64,000 bases of DNA from Tangfeifania diversioriginum (GTDB lineage Bacteria > Bacteroidota > Bacteroidia > Bacteroidales > Prolixibacteraceae): the NCBI GenBank assembly GCA_945873105.1, contig CAMCBW010000002.1:1-64000 (forward strand), read 5' to 3'. The notes under the pieces are model-generated. The model made no database searches and was not told the DNA's origin. It saw nothing but the letters and a program-made list of their open reading frames with translations. A program made the translations under genes and the position numbers. Shown one piece after another: positions 51,466 to 60,944 of this stretch (the stretch's first letter is position 1; each line of letters starts with the position of its first letter).

Positions 51466-52710
51466 ATGACAGAAAGAGAGATCATTGGTATTTTTGGCAC
51501 CATGAACGCAGGGAAGAGTTCCCTGATGAACCTCATTACCCAGCAAGAGAGTTCCATCGTGGATGCAGCACCGGGAACCACCGCTGATACGAGGGTGACA
51601 CTGATGGAGTTGCATGGTATTGGTCCGGTAAAGTTGATGGATACGGCCGGTTACGACGAATCTGAACTGCTTGGTGAAAAGAAAAGGAAAAAGGTGACAG
51701 CCGCGTTAAAGGAGTGTGATCTGGTGTTGCTGGTAATTGATCCGGCTTCACCCAATTTGCCTACCGGGAAACTACTCCTGGAGCAGTCGCTCGCTGAGGA
51801 GAAACAGATTCTGGTAATTTACAATCTTTTCGCACCTGAGGATGAAGCAAAAATTGCGGAACTCGAAGCGCTGCTTCCGGCATTGAGGCAATTTCCCAAA
51901 ATGACAGTGTCTGCCATCCTGCCTGAAATGCGATCCAGACTCCTTGCTTTCCTGTTGGACTATTACATCCCCAAAAACAATCCGACAGAATTGCTTCCCT
52001 TTGTCCAACCCAACGAATTCTATATCCTGAATATTCCCATGGACGAGGAGACTCCTCCCGGAAGGTATCTTCGTCCGCAGGCCATGGCAGAAGAGTACAT
52101 CACCCGCCACTGGGCCTATCCGGTCTCCTTCAGGATGAACCTGGGCAAAGCCAGGAGAAACGATCCTGACGAAAAGGCCCGATGGGAGAGCTTTCTCGGT
52201 AGTTTGAAAAGAAGACCGAAGGTCATCATCACCGACTCGCAAGCGATGGACATCATGAAGAGCTGGACGCCTGACGATATCCAACTGACTACTTTTTCTA
52301 TCATGATGATCAACTACATGAGCCGGGGCAAACTGGCTGATTTTGCCACGGCAGTGCGGGTTTTGGACAACCTGCAACACGGTGACTCCATTGTGATTGC
52401 CGAGGCCTGCAACCATTCCCGCATCAAGGAGGACATCGGCACCGTACAAATTCCAAACCTCCTGGCGCAACGGTTTCCCGGGGTGACGGTACAACATATT
52501 TTTGGCAGGGAGTGGCCGGACGAAGAGGAGTTGAAGCGCACAAAGCTGGTGATTCACTGCGGAGGTTGCATGATCACCCCCCAAAGGATGGCTGCCAGGT
52601 TGAGGGATCTGGGTAAACTGAATGTACCCATCACCAATTACGGAATTTTCCTCTCGTATGTTCAAGGGAAGAAGGTGTTGGAGCAAGTCTTAATGCCCTG
52701 GAAAGTATAA
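51466..52710 (+). CDS. hydF: [FeFe]-hydrogenase H-cluster maturation GTPase HydF
   Basis: HydF is the GTPase and scaffold on which the 2Fe subcluster of [FeFe]-hydrogenase is assembled by HydE and HydG. The 414 residues start with an Era-like GTPase domain: GTMNAGKSSLMN (P-loop), a DTAGYDE switch and, in place of NKxD, YNLF. A dimerisation domain and the C-terminal FeS domain follow, with the Cys-x-His...Cys-x-x-Cys set in EACNHSRI and HCGGCM. HydE, HydG and the hydrogenase are not in the window. The gene is alone, divergent from the ParE-type pair. Confidence 0.95.
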   Translation: MTEREIIGIFGTMNAGKSSLMNLITQQESSIVDAAPGTTADTRVTLMELHGIGPVKLMDTAGYDESELLGEKKRKKVTAALKECDLVLLVIDPASPNLPTGKLLLEQSLAEEKQILVIYNLFAPEDEAKIAELEALLPALRQFPKMTVSAILPEMRSRLLAFLLDYYIPKNNPTELLPFVQPNEFYILNIPMDEETPPGRYLRPQAMAEEYITRHWAYPVSFRMNLGKARRNDPDEKARWESFLGSLKRRPKVIITDSQAMDIMKSWTPDDIQLTTFSIMMINYMSRGKLADFATAVRVLDNLQHGDSIVIAEACNHSRIKEDIGTVQIPNLLAQRFPGVTVQHIFGREWPDEEELKRTKLVIHCGGCMITPQRMAARLRDLGKLNVPITNYGIFLSYVQGKKVLEQVLMPWKV

Positions 52711-52737
52711 TTTTTGATTTGCGCTGTGGATCATCCT

Positions 52738-52936
52738 CCCCGAGCGAAGCCGAGGGGCCGCAAATAAAAACAGACTTCGGTTCCCCGAGCGAAGCCGAGG
52801 GGTTACGGTAGTCGAACCTCTCCGCTTCGTTTGGGGACCGCCGGTTTACCTTTTAATTCAACTCCTTTGACCCCTCGGCTTCGCTCGGGGACCAGAGGAC
52901 TTTACCAAGTTTTCGACCCTTCGGCTCCGCTCAGGG
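52738..52936. repeat. REP-like CCCCGAGCGAAGCCGAGGGG cluster
   Basis: Two direct copies (52738-52757 and 52783-52802) and an inverted exact copy (52871-52890) of a 20-mer, plus a variant inverted copy CCCTTCGGCTCCGCTCAGGG at 52917-52936 and a degenerate one near 52812-52838. Opposed copies can form a long stem. They lie between the convergent hydF and peptide transporter genes and may act as a transcription barrier. Confidence 0.85.
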
Positions 52937-52970
52937 ATCAAAACTTTTTCAAACCCTTCAAACAAAAAAA

Positions 52971-53023
52971 CAATAGGCACATAGTTCACAATAGATTCTA
53001 CTGTGTCCTACGTGCCTATGTGG
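52971..53023. repeat. Intergenic palindromic repeat, AATAGGCA family, copy 2
   Basis: AATAGGCACATAG at the left is inverted as CTACGTGCCTATGT at the right, and AATAGGCACATAGTTCACAA resembles copy 1 at 2982. It ends 17 nt before the transporter stop. Confidence 0.65.
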
Positions 53024-53039
53024 ATATTTTTAAATCCGA

Positions 53040-54824
53040 TTAATTGGTCACTCTTTCCAATTTCTTCAGCATAGAGAACATAAATGCTGCGGAAAGCAAA
53101 CAACAAACGATAAAAATCGACCACAGCATCCAAAGGTCAAGCCTGCTCCAGAAGAAGCTACCGACCACCAGCAGCTTATTTCCAACCGCTGTTGCCAGCA
53201 GCCAGCCACCCTGCATCAAACCCTGGAATCGGGGAGGGGCTACTTTAGAGACAAACGATAAACCCATTGGACTTAAGAATAGTTCGGCAATGGTAAAGAT
53301 CAGGTAACCATTGATCAGCCAATAGGGGGTAACCCTGGAAGAATCGGGTACCGCCTGTCCATCCAATGTGTGGGGTGAAACCATGTTGAGGGAAGAGACC
53401 AGAATTAACACGAAGGCAATCGCGGCGATGATCATCCCGAATCCAATTTTCTTGGGAGTGGATGGTTCGATCCCTTTCTTGTTCAACCAGGCAAAAATGC
53501 TCATCACCAGCGGGGTGAGGAATACTATGAACAACGGGTTGAAGGATTGGAAAATCTCAGGGGCAATCGCATTGGAAGGTTCATAGCTTTGGACATAGTA
53601 GTATGCCAGGGCAGATCCAAAAACAAACAATGCGATACCAATTAGTCTTTCGTTCCTTGTTTTATTCTTGCCAAGGGCTACAAATAGTCCGGCAAGTGCG
53701 CCAAAGACAGAGATGATAGACCATGGTCCGAAGAAAAGATTGGTGATCGGTCCAACCTCCTTGGCAATGTAGTCGCGTGCAAAGAAGGTAAGGGTAAGAC
53801 CGTTTTGATGGAAGGACATCCAGAAGAAGATCACCACAATAAATACCATGATCAAAGCCATCACCTTGGGTTTCTCTTCCTTGTTGGAAGCCAAAATAAT
53901 CCAGGTGGCAAAGGCCACAAAAAGACTGACAGCCATGGCAATATCGAGTACCCCCAAGCCGAAATAAAGGACGCTAAAGGCTACCCCAGCTGCCAGTAAG
54001 GCGAAAAACAGTGATTGGGTGCCATTTTCAATTTTAACCTTGTTAGCGGCAGTCACCTTTTCCTTGTTGGGCAGATGTTTATGGAAGAAGATATAAACCA
54101 GCATGGAAAGTACCATCGCGCCGGCTGCAATGCCAAAAGCATAGTTGTATCCCCTTGAAAATACATCCAGGTAGTTTTGGGCAAATTGTCCAAGATCACC
54201 TACCTGACCGGAGATGGTTGCCTTTTGGGCCATTAACTGGAACTGGGCAGGGTCGGCCAGTTTTCCATCAATGTATTGGTGACACAGTGAAGGAAGACTG
54301 CCATCATGCAGGTAGCCATTCGTTTTTAACCACCAGTTCCGAACGCCTGTTGCAGCAAATGGGGCAAAAAATGCACCCACATTGATCCCCATGTAAAAGA
54401 CCATAAATGCCGAATCGCGCAGCTTGGAGTATTTTGGGTTATCGTACAACTGACCAACTACGGCCTGTAGATTGCCCTTGAACATCCCATTCCCGAAGGC
54501 AATGATAAAGAGGGAAGCAAGTGTTAAGGTGAGGGAGAGTCCGGGGATGGACATCAGGATATAGCCGGTGAGCATGATCAGAATACCTCCAAAAATTACA
54601 AGTTTGTACTTGTTGGTTGAATCTGCTACCAGTCCGCCAATCAAGGCCAGGGCATAGATGCCGAAATAGAACGAGCTGTAGTAACTACCGGCTTGCTCTT
54701 CGGATAATCCATATTTCACCTGAAGGAAAAGTACAAGAATGGCCATCATGGTATAGAAGCCGAAACGCTCACCCATGTTGGCAAAAAAGGCTACAATTAG
54801 TCCTTTGGGATGTCCTTTTAGCAT
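53040..54824 (-). CDS. POT-family proton/peptide transporter
   Basis: From ATG 54824 the protein has 594 residues and about 14 helices. It opens with HPKGLIVAFFANMGERFGFY, containing the POT-family ExxERF-like motif (here GERFGFY). AVVGQLYDNPK and NVGAFFAPF are also typical. The family moves di- and tripeptides into the cell with protons. The open frame starts at a TTG (54857) inside the -7 promoter box, so the ATG is chosen. A dipeptidase gene (pepD) lies 4.6 kb away and fits peptide use. Confidence 0.93.
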   Translation of the reverse strand: MLKGHPKGLIVAFFANMGERFGFYTMMAILVLFLQVKYGLSEEQAGSYYSSFYFGIYALALIGGLVADSTNKYKLVIFGGILIMLTGYILMSIPGLSLTLTLASLFIIAFGNGMFKGNLQAVVGQLYDNPKYSKLRDSAFMVFYMGINVGAFFAPFAATGVRNWWLKTNGYLHDGSLPSLCHQYIDGKLADPAQFQLMAQKATISGQVGDLGQFAQNYLDVFSRGYNYAFGIAAGAMVLSMLVYIFFHKHLPNKEKVTAANKVKIENGTQSLFFALLAAGVAFSVLYFGLGVLDIAMAVSLFVAFATWIILASNKEEKPKVMALIMVFIVVIFFWMSFHQNGLTLTFFARDYIAKEVGPITNLFFGPWSIISVFGALAGLFVALGKNKTRNERLIGIALFVFGSALAYYYVQSYEPSNAIAPEIFQSFNPLFIVFLTPLVMSIFAWLNKKGIEPSTPKKIGFGMIIAAIAFVLILVSSLNMVSPHTLDGQAVPDSSRVTPYWLINGYLIFTIAELFLSPMGLSFVSKVAPPRFQGLMQGGWLLATAVGNKLLVVGSFFWSRLDLWMLWSIFIVCCLLSAAFMFSMLKKLERVTN

Positions 54825-54854
54825 AAGTTTTAAATTTGAATTTGATTTATGAAG

Positions 54855-54862
54855 CAAATATA
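54855..54862 (-). promoter_or_regulatory. -7 promoter box of the peptide transporter gene
   Basis: TATATTTG on the minus strand, 30 nt before ATG 54824. A -33 TTTG is not visible; the sequence there belongs to the GTGCCTAAA repeat. Confidence 0.5.
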
Positions 54863-54868
54863 GAAAAA

Positions 54869-54985
54869 AGTGCCTAAAGTGCGCTAAAATGCACTAAAGT
54901 GCCTAAAGTTTTGAACTCCTTACTTTTCAGCCATCAGGCAAAAGTACTTTAGGCATTCTAGGCACTCTAGCGCACTTTAGGCACT
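54869..54985. repeat. GTGCCTAAA-unit inverted repeat, copy 2
   Basis: Left arm AGTGCCTAAAGTGCGCTAAA and on (54869-54909); right arm ACTTTAGGCATTCTAGGCAC and on to 54985. The loop is about 35 nt. It fills the divergent region between the peptide transporter and nnr, next to both promoters. Confidence 0.85.
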
Positions 54986-55019
54986 TGTAGCCCAAAGTAC
55001 TAAATTTGATTTTTTCCAG

Positions 55020-55027
55020 TAACTTTG
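55020..55027 (+). promoter_or_regulatory. -7 promoter box of nnr
   Basis: TAACTTTG fits TAnnTTTG, 19 nt before the nnr ATG at 55047. No -33 box at normal spacing. Confidence 0.45.
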
Positions 55028-55046
55028 GAAGAAGTATAAATGTTGA

Positions 55047-56567
55047 ATGAAAGGGTTCATGAAAATTTTCTCAAGAGAACAGTTGGCAAAGATTGACAGG
55101 CGGACGAGGGAAGAGGAGCCCATTGCCGAGGTGGACCTGATGGAGAGAGCCTCCGTAGCCCTGTCCGAATGGTTGATGGAACACTATCCTGCCAGTACAC
55201 GAATTGCAATTTTTGCTGGACCGGGTAACAATGGGGGAGATGCGCTTGCCATGGCAAGGATGCTGTCTCATCGGAACTACAAGGTTTCAGTTTACCTCCC
55301 CACTATTGGAAGGCAGCGGTCGGAAGCCTCACAAATTAATTTGACAAGATTAATGGAAACAACGCCTGTCCCTCATGTTGAGATAGGCGATCCGTCTGAA
55401 TTGCCGGAGTTATCCGTTTTCGATCTGGTTGTCGATGGATTATTTGGCTCAGGTTTAAATCGTCCACTGGAAGGTTTTGCCGCCATTGTAATCGACCACA
55501 TCAACCGATCAGCCAAGGAGGTGGTGGCCATTGACCTGCCATCCGGACTGTTGTGTGATGAAAACAGGTTCAATAATGGAGCAATTGTAAAAGCCACCCA
55601 CACGCTGTCCCTCGAATTCCCCAAACTATCACTCTTCTTCAGGGAGAATGAACCTTATTTTGGGAAATGGGAGGTGGTGAAATTTGGTTTGAGCCAGCAA
55701 GCCATCCGGGAGGTGGAGACTATCTACACTTTTTTGGACCAGCAGCAAGTCGCTTCAATCCTGAAGAGAAGAACCATCTTTTCTCACAAGGGGAGCTATG
55801 GTCATGGTTTGTTGATTTCAGGCAGCAAAGGCAAAATGGGAGCAGCATTATTGGCCTCCAGGGGGGCTTTGCGTGCCGGCTTGGGATTGTTGACCGTTCA
55901 TTTGCCAAAATTCGCCGGATTGTTTTTACAGGGTTCATTGCCGGAGGCGATGTCCAGTTATGACAACCAGGACGAATTTCTAAGTGAGCTTCCGGATCTA
56001 TCCTCCTATGCCGCAGTTGCAGCTGGTCCCGGAATAGGTACGCACCTGTTAACGGCAGGTTTGATCAGCACCTTGATCGATCAGGTAAAAGTGCCGATGG
56101 TACTAGATGCCGATGCACTGAACATTCTGGCAGCAAACCCTGCCTGGTTAAAAAGAGTTCCTCCCAATACGATATTGACTCCTCATCCCGTGGAATTCGA
56201 CAGGCTTGCCGGCATTGTTTCCCGGACAGAGGAGGAGCGTTTGGCGATGGCGGAGCATTTTTCATCCAGTTATGGCCTGATCCTGGTATTGAAAGGGGCA
56301 TTTACACGGATAATTTTTCCGGAAGGAGGGGTTGCATTCAATAGTACTGGCAATCCGGGCATGGCCACTGGCGGAAGCGGAGATGTGCTCACCGGTATTC
56401 TGCTGGGGTTACTGAGCCAGGGTTACACTCCCCGCGAAGCTGCGCTCCTGGGGGTCTTCTTACATGGCAGATCCGCAGATCTTCGGGTAGCAAATACTTC
56501 GGATGAGTCGTTAATTGCCAGTGAGATTGCTGATTATTTGGGAGATGCATTTGCTTCATTAAAATAG
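55047..56567 (+). CDS. nnr: Bifunctional NAD(P)H-hydrate epimerase / ADP-dependent dehydratase
   Basis: It repairs NAD(P)H hydrated by heat or enzymes. The N-terminal YjeF_N epimerase domain spans about 1-215 (FAGPGNNGGDALAMARML, LVVDGLFGSGLNRPL, VAIDLPSGLLCDEN). The C-terminal YjeF_C/CARKD kinase-like dehydratase follows, with SHKGSYGHGLLISGSKGKMG, VAAGPGIGT, VLDADALNIL, LTPHPVEFDRL and NPGMATGGSGDVLTG. The 506-residue fusion is the usual bacterial form. ATG 55059 is an alternative start. Confidence 0.96.
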   Translation: MKGFMKIFSREQLAKIDRRTREEEPIAEVDLMERASVALSEWLMEHYPASTRIAIFAGPGNNGGDALAMARMLSHRNYKVSVYLPTIGRQRSEASQINLTRLMETTPVPHVEIGDPSELPELSVFDLVVDGLFGSGLNRPLEGFAAIVIDHINRSAKEVVAIDLPSGLLCDENRFNNGAIVKATHTLSLEFPKLSLFFRENEPYFGKWEVVKFGLSQQAIREVETIYTFLDQQQVASILKRRTIFSHKGSYGHGLLISGSKGKMGAALLASRGALRAGLGLLTVHLPKFAGLFLQGSLPEAMSSYDNQDEFLSELPDLSSYAAVAAGPGIGTHLLTAGLISTLIDQVKVPMVLDADALNILAANPAWLKRVPPNTILTPHPVEFDRLAGIVSRTEEERLAMAEHFSSSYGLILVLKGAFTRIIFPEGGVAFNSTGNPGMATGGSGDVLTGILLGLLSQGYTPREAALLGVFLHGRSADLRVANTSDESLIASEIADYLGDAFASLK

Positions 56568-56650
56568 CGGTAAGCTTTGTGATGCCAAAAAAAACAAGCA
56601 AATTTGATGCGTAGTGAGCAAATGAATGCTAATTTTTTAAAATATTGTAT

Positions 56651-57754
56651 ATGAGAGGTTTATTTTCCTTGTTGTTGGTGCTCCTTCTGGTTGCCGCCAA
56701 TCTGAACTTATCGGCCAAGGATGACAAGAAGAAGTCGGCCAGTGAGCTGGCTGCCATTGAAGGAGGCGTCACTTACGCACTTCCCCGTACAGTGATTAGA
56801 ATAGAGGTGGATGCCGTACAGGAGATTTTGCTACACGGGCCCTATTTTGCATTTGCCCAGAAGTACCTTGGGATCAGCAATGCCCCGAAGGCGGACGGCG
56901 AAAACTGGATTCTCACCGGTGTGCGCATGGATGCCTATGGAGAGCCTGATCCTTCCGCAGTTTACAGGGCAATCGGCAGTACCGCCGCCCTTTTGAGCCT
57001 GACCGAAGATGGGGTAATTGCGGGTATCAACAGCGATGAAAAACAGGAGGCAGCCAAGATTCTTACCAGCACCTTCCCTTTTAAAAGTAACGAAAATGTG
57101 AATTTGTGGACCGATTTGTCGATGCACTCCTTCCTCACTGAAAAGGATAGCACAAAAAAGGCAGGAAACAACTTCAAATCATTGGAGGAAAAGGCGGCTG
57201 AAGCGGCTTCTGACATTGTGAAGTACAGAAAGAGGAAAGCCTCCATCATGGCAGGCAAAGACGATAAATTTCTCCCTGACGGGGATGCCTACCAGGTCAC
57301 AGGAGTTGAATTGGACAAGATTATCAACAGCTATGTGGAGCTTTTTGCCGGGAAGAGAGTGGTCAAACAACACCATCTCTCCTTTGAGGTTATACCGGAT
57401 AGCAAGAATGGAAAGGCGCTCGTCGCTTTCCGCTTTTCCCCAAATGCCGGGGTATTGCCAGCCAGCAATGTTTCAGGTAAACCAATTATGCTTGAACTGG
57501 AACCAAACAGTGAGCTCAAACAGAAAATTGAAGCGGTACAAACCACCGAAACTACCACCAAGGGAGTCTATTACCGGATTCCTGTGGTTACCCAGGCTCG
57601 TTTGCTCAACGGCAGTGATATACTGGCCCAGGCCAAATTGAGCATTGCACAGTTTGGGGTGGTCACACCCATGTCAGATGGATTGCTGAATGGTGAATAC
57701 TCCATTGACTTTTATCCTGCCAACGGGGCAATCCGGAGAATAGGAACCAAATAA
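56651..57754 (+). CDS. DUF4831 protein
   Basis: From ATG 56651 the protein has 367 residues: a signal peptide (RGLFSLLLVLLLVAANLNLSA), then a region starting GGVTYALPRTVIRIEVDAVQ that I recognise as DUF4831, a Bacteroidota envelope family of unknown function. A charged middle follows (EEKAAEAASDIVKYRKRKAS). A TTG 6 nt upstream is not a likely start. It is transcribed after nnr, with an 83-nt gap, and before the MFS gene. Confidence 0.83.
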   Translation: MRGLFSLLLVLLLVAANLNLSAKDDKKKSASELAAIEGGVTYALPRTVIRIEVDAVQEILLHGPYFAFAQKYLGISNAPKADGENWILTGVRMDAYGEPDPSAVYRAIGSTAALLSLTEDGVIAGINSDEKQEAAKILTSTFPFKSNENVNLWTDLSMHSFLTEKDSTKKAGNNFKSLEEKAAEAASDIVKYRKRKASIMAGKDDKFLPDGDAYQVTGVELDKIINSYVELFAGKRVVKQHHLSFEVIPDSKNGKALVAFRFSPNAGVLPASNVSGKPIMLELEPNSELKQKIEAVQTTETTTKGVYYRIPVVTQARLLNGSDILAQAKLSIAQFGVVTPMSDGLLNGEYSIDFYPANGAIRRIGTK

Positions 57755-57860
57755 AGTAATGCGAAAACTCATAAATCATCACTTATTACTCAATCCTCTT
57801 TTAATTATCTTGCACCACATTTAAAACAGCATTGAATTTTAAACAACTAATACCGTTTTT

Positions 57861-59255
57861 ATGACTGAAATGATTCGGAAGTCCCTTAGAGATTCCAAAA
57901 CTGCAAGGTGGATAGCCCTGGGAGTGGTGGCTTTTACCATGTTAACAGGTTATTACCTGACGGATGTGATCGCCCCCTTGAAAGGATTGCTGGAAGGCAA
58001 ATTGGGGTGGGACAGTTCAGATTTTGGCTTCTTTAACAGTGCCTATGGATGGTTCAATGTCTTTTTGCTGATGCTGATCATTGGTGGAATTATACTGGAC
58101 AAAATGGGGGTCCGCTTCACTGGTTTGATGGCTGCGGTGGTGATGGTATCTGGAACCGCCCTTAAATACTGGGCAGTCTCTACCACCTCCCTCGATGGAC
58201 AAATGTGGCACATTCTCTGGTTTGATGTAAAAGCCCAGGTATTTATGGCGGCACTCGGATTTGCCATTTTTGCCGTGGGAATTGAGGTAGCCGGCATTAC
58301 GGTTTCAAAGATTATTGTCAAATGGTTCAAAGGCAAAGAGCTTGCACTTGCCATGGGACTGGAGATGGCCACTGCCAGATTGGGAACTGCCCTCGCTTTG
58401 TCTACCTCGGTGCCTATTGCCAGGGCCTTTGGTATGATCGACGTTTCCCGTCCCATCCTGGTATGTCTGATCATGCTCTGTATTGGATTGATCTCCTACA
58501 TTGTCTATTGCTTCATGGACAAGAAGCTGGAAGAATCCGAAAATCTCCTGGATGAACCTGCCAGTGATGAAGAGGCATTCAAGATCATGGATATCTTCAA
58601 GATTATTACCAACAAGGGTTGGTGGTACATCGCCATTCTCTGCGTACTCTTCTATTCCGCCGTTTTTCCTTTCCTAAAATATGCTTCAGATTTGATGGTC
58701 AACAAGTTTGGCGTCAGCGAATCACTGGCAGGCTCCATCCCTGCGATGCTTCCTTTTGGCACCATACTCCTGACACCTTTCTTCGGCAGTCTTTATGACC
58801 GCAGGGGAAAGGGTGCGACCATCATGATTATTGGCTCCTTGCTGCTGATCCTCGTTCATGCGCTCTTCTCCATCCCATTCCTCAACAACTGGATGTTCTC
58901 CATCGTCCTGATCATGGTTTTGGGAGTAGGTTTTTCGCTGGTACCTTCCGCCATGTGGCCTTCCGTTCCAAAAATCATTCCGGAGAACCAGTTGGGTACT
59001 GCCTATGCGCTGATTTTCTGGGTGCAGAACTGGGGATTGATGGGTGTTCCCGCCCTGATTGGCTGGGTACTTGAAAAATATTGCATTACGGGTCAGGTAG
59101 TTAGGGATGGCCTGACTGTCAATACCTACAACTATACCTTGCCCATGATGATATTTACCGGATTTGGCGTGTTGGCGCTTATCTTTGCCATCTTGCTGAA
59201 GGCGGAAGACAAGAAAAAAGGTTATGGCCTGGAACTTCCGAATATAAGCAAGTAG
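57861..59255 (+). CDS. Major facilitator superfamily transporter
   Basis: A 464-residue protein with 12 helices, two halves of six joined by a cytoplasmic loop (KKLEESENLLDEPASDEEAF, about 225-250). An MFS-type GxxxDKxGVR turn is seen after helix 2 (IILDKMGVR) and YDRRGKG after helix 8. The substrate is not clear; organic anions are possible from overall likeness. It is a single gene, with repeat DNA on its downstream side. Confidence 0.88.
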   Translation: MTEMIRKSLRDSKTARWIALGVVAFTMLTGYYLTDVIAPLKGLLEGKLGWDSSDFGFFNSAYGWFNVFLLMLIIGGIILDKMGVRFTGLMAAVVMVSGTALKYWAVSTTSLDGQMWHILWFDVKAQVFMAALGFAIFAVGIEVAGITVSKIIVKWFKGKELALAMGLEMATARLGTALALSTSVPIARAFGMIDVSRPILVCLIMLCIGLISYIVYCFMDKKLEESENLLDEPASDEEAFKIMDIFKIITNKGWWYIAILCVLFYSAVFPFLKYASDLMVNKFGVSESLAGSIPAMLPFGTILLTPFFGSLYDRRGKGATIMIIGSLLLILVHALFSIPFLNNWMFSIVLIMVLGVGFSLVPSAMWPSVPKIIPENQLGTAYALIFWVQNWGLMGVPALIGWVLEKYCITGQVVRDGLTVNTYNYTLPMMIFTGFGVLALIFAILLKAEDKKKGYGLELPNISK

Positions 59256-59259
59256 AAAA

Positions 59260-59428
59260 AGTGCCTAGAGTGCCTAAAGTGAACTAGAGTGCCTAAAGTA
59301 TTTGAGATCTCCCATCTTTAGCACGTTGGGTCAGGATAGTAACCTTGGAGCATTTAAACCGTAAGCAAAACAATTGAGGTGTAAGTACTTTAGTCACTCT
59401 AGTTCACTTTAGTCACTTTAGTTCACTT
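59260..59428. repeat. GTGCCTAAA-unit inverted repeat, copy 3
   Basis: Left arm AGTGCCTAGAGTGCCTAAAG and on to about 59300; right arm ACTTTAGTCACTCTAGTTCA and on to 59428, with a loop of about 85 nt that is unlike copies 1 and 2. It fills the gap between the MFS gene and pepD. Confidence 0.85.
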
Positions 59429-59462
59429 CATGATAAAAAAGAAAATTTAAATATATAAAGCT

Positions 59463-60923
59463 ATGAGCAAAGAAATATTGAACCTTGAACCGAAAGCCCT
59501 GTGGGAAAACTTTTATTCCCTTACACAAATTCCGCGTCCCTCCAAACATGAGGAGAAGATCCAGGAGTTTATGGTACAATTCGGAAAGTCGTTGGGATTG
59601 GAAACTGAAAAGGATGCTGTTGGCAATGTGATGATCCGCAAGCCTGCCACTCCGGGTATGGAAAACAGGAAAGGCATCGTGATGCAAGGCCACCTGGACA
59701 TGGTACCGCAAAAGAACAGCGACACCAAACATGACTTCCAGAATGACCCCATTGATGCCTGGATTGATGGCGATTGGGTGAAAGCCAGGGGCACAACTTT
59801 GGGTGCCGACAATGGCATGGGTGTTGCTGCTGCGATGGCAGTACTGGCCTCCAAGGAGTTGGTACATGGTCCGGTAGAAGCCCTTTTTACCTGTGATGAG
59901 GAGACCGGCATGACCGGTGCCTTCGGGCTGCAGGGAGGCTGGCTAAAGGGAGATATCCTTTTGAACATGGACTCCGAAGATGAAGGAGAACTCTATGTGG
60001 GTTGTGCCGGTGGTGTCAATGCAACCATCGAATTTGAATACGATGAAATGATTGTGCCCAAGGGTTTTACTCCTTACAAGCTGATTGTTAAAGGGTTAAA
60101 AGGTGGCCATTCGGGTTTGGACATCAACCTTGGACGCGGGAATGCCAATAAGCTGCTGGTCAGATTTTTGAAATTTGCCACCAGGGAGATGGATATACGT
60201 TTGGCGGAGATCAACGGAGGAGGTATGCGCAATGCGATTCCCCGGGAAGCTTATGCGGTCGTAGTGGTTCCAACAGAAGCTATTGCTGATTTCTTGGCGG
60301 CTGTTTCAAAATATGAGGCCATCTACACTTCAGAATTGAAGCTTGCTGAACCCAATTTAAGTTTCAAGGCGGAAGAGACTGAAAAGCCCAAATCGCTGAT
60401 TGATGAGCGGGTACAGGACGATCTTATTGATTCGGTGTATGCATGTCCGAATGGGACCATCCGCTTGAGCGACAGTATGCCCGGACTGGTTGAAACCTCC
60501 ACCAATCTGGCAACGGTCAAATCTGAAAATGGAGTGATTGCTGTCAAATGCCTTTTGCGGAGTTCAGTGGATTCTGCCAAGGATGATTTGTGCGAACAGG
60601 TAGAAAGCGTCTTTTCGCTGGCGGGTGCCATGGTCAGTTTTGACGGGGCCTATCCCGGTTGGAAACCCAACATGGATTCCGCTATTCTTCAACAGATGAA
60701 GCAGATATATGAAAACAAGTTTGGTAGGATACCGGAAGTAAAGGCCATCCATGCAGGATTGGAATGTGGTATTTTGGGTGGAAATTACCCACACTGGGAC
60801 ATGATTTCCTTCGGGCCGACCATGCGGTTTCCTCACTCCCCGGACGAAAAGGTAAACGTACCAACGGTGCAGAAATTCTGGGATTTTTTGGTGGAAACAT
60901 TGAAGCATGCCCCACTGAAATAG
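59463..60923 (+). CDS. pepD: Aminoacyl-histidine dipeptidase (PepD, M20 family)
   Basis: This cytoplasmic zinc dipeptidase cleaves Xaa-His and other dipeptides. The 486-residue chain has the M20 metal ligands: His in MQGHLDMVP, Asp in TTLGADNGMG, the Glu pair in TCDEETGM, Asp in LLNMDSEDEGE and His in the last CGILGGNYP region. It matches E. coli PepD in length. The peptide transporter upstream may supply its substrates. A strong terminator follows. Confidence 0.95.
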   Translation: MSKEILNLEPKALWENFYSLTQIPRPSKHEEKIQEFMVQFGKSLGLETEKDAVGNVMIRKPATPGMENRKGIVMQGHLDMVPQKNSDTKHDFQNDPIDAWIDGDWVKARGTTLGADNGMGVAAAMAVLASKELVHGPVEALFTCDEETGMTGAFGLQGGWLKGDILLNMDSEDEGELYVGCAGGVNATIEFEYDEMIVPKGFTPYKLIVKGLKGGHSGLDINLGRGNANKLLVRFLKFATREMDIRLAEINGGGMRNAIPREAYAVVVVPTEAIADFLAAVSKYEAIYTSELKLAEPNLSFKAEETEKPKSLIDERVQDDLIDSVYACPNGTIRLSDSMPGLVETSTNLATVKSENGVIAVKCLLRSSVDSAKDDLCEQVESVFSLAGAMVSFDGAYPGWKPNMDSAILQQMKQIYENKFGRIPEVKAIHAGLECGILGGNYPHWDMISFGPTMRFPHSPDEKVNVPTVQKFWDFLVETLKHAPLK

Positions 60924-60944
60924 ACCTCTTCAGGCATTTGGAAG

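Noticed and set aside
51772-52686. 304-codon minus-strand frame
   Set aside because: Shadow of hydF, whose GTPase and FeS motifs are unambiguous.
57861-59255. Specific substrate assignment for the MFS carrier
   Set aside because: No substrate-specific motif or informative neighbour, so only the superfamily is given.
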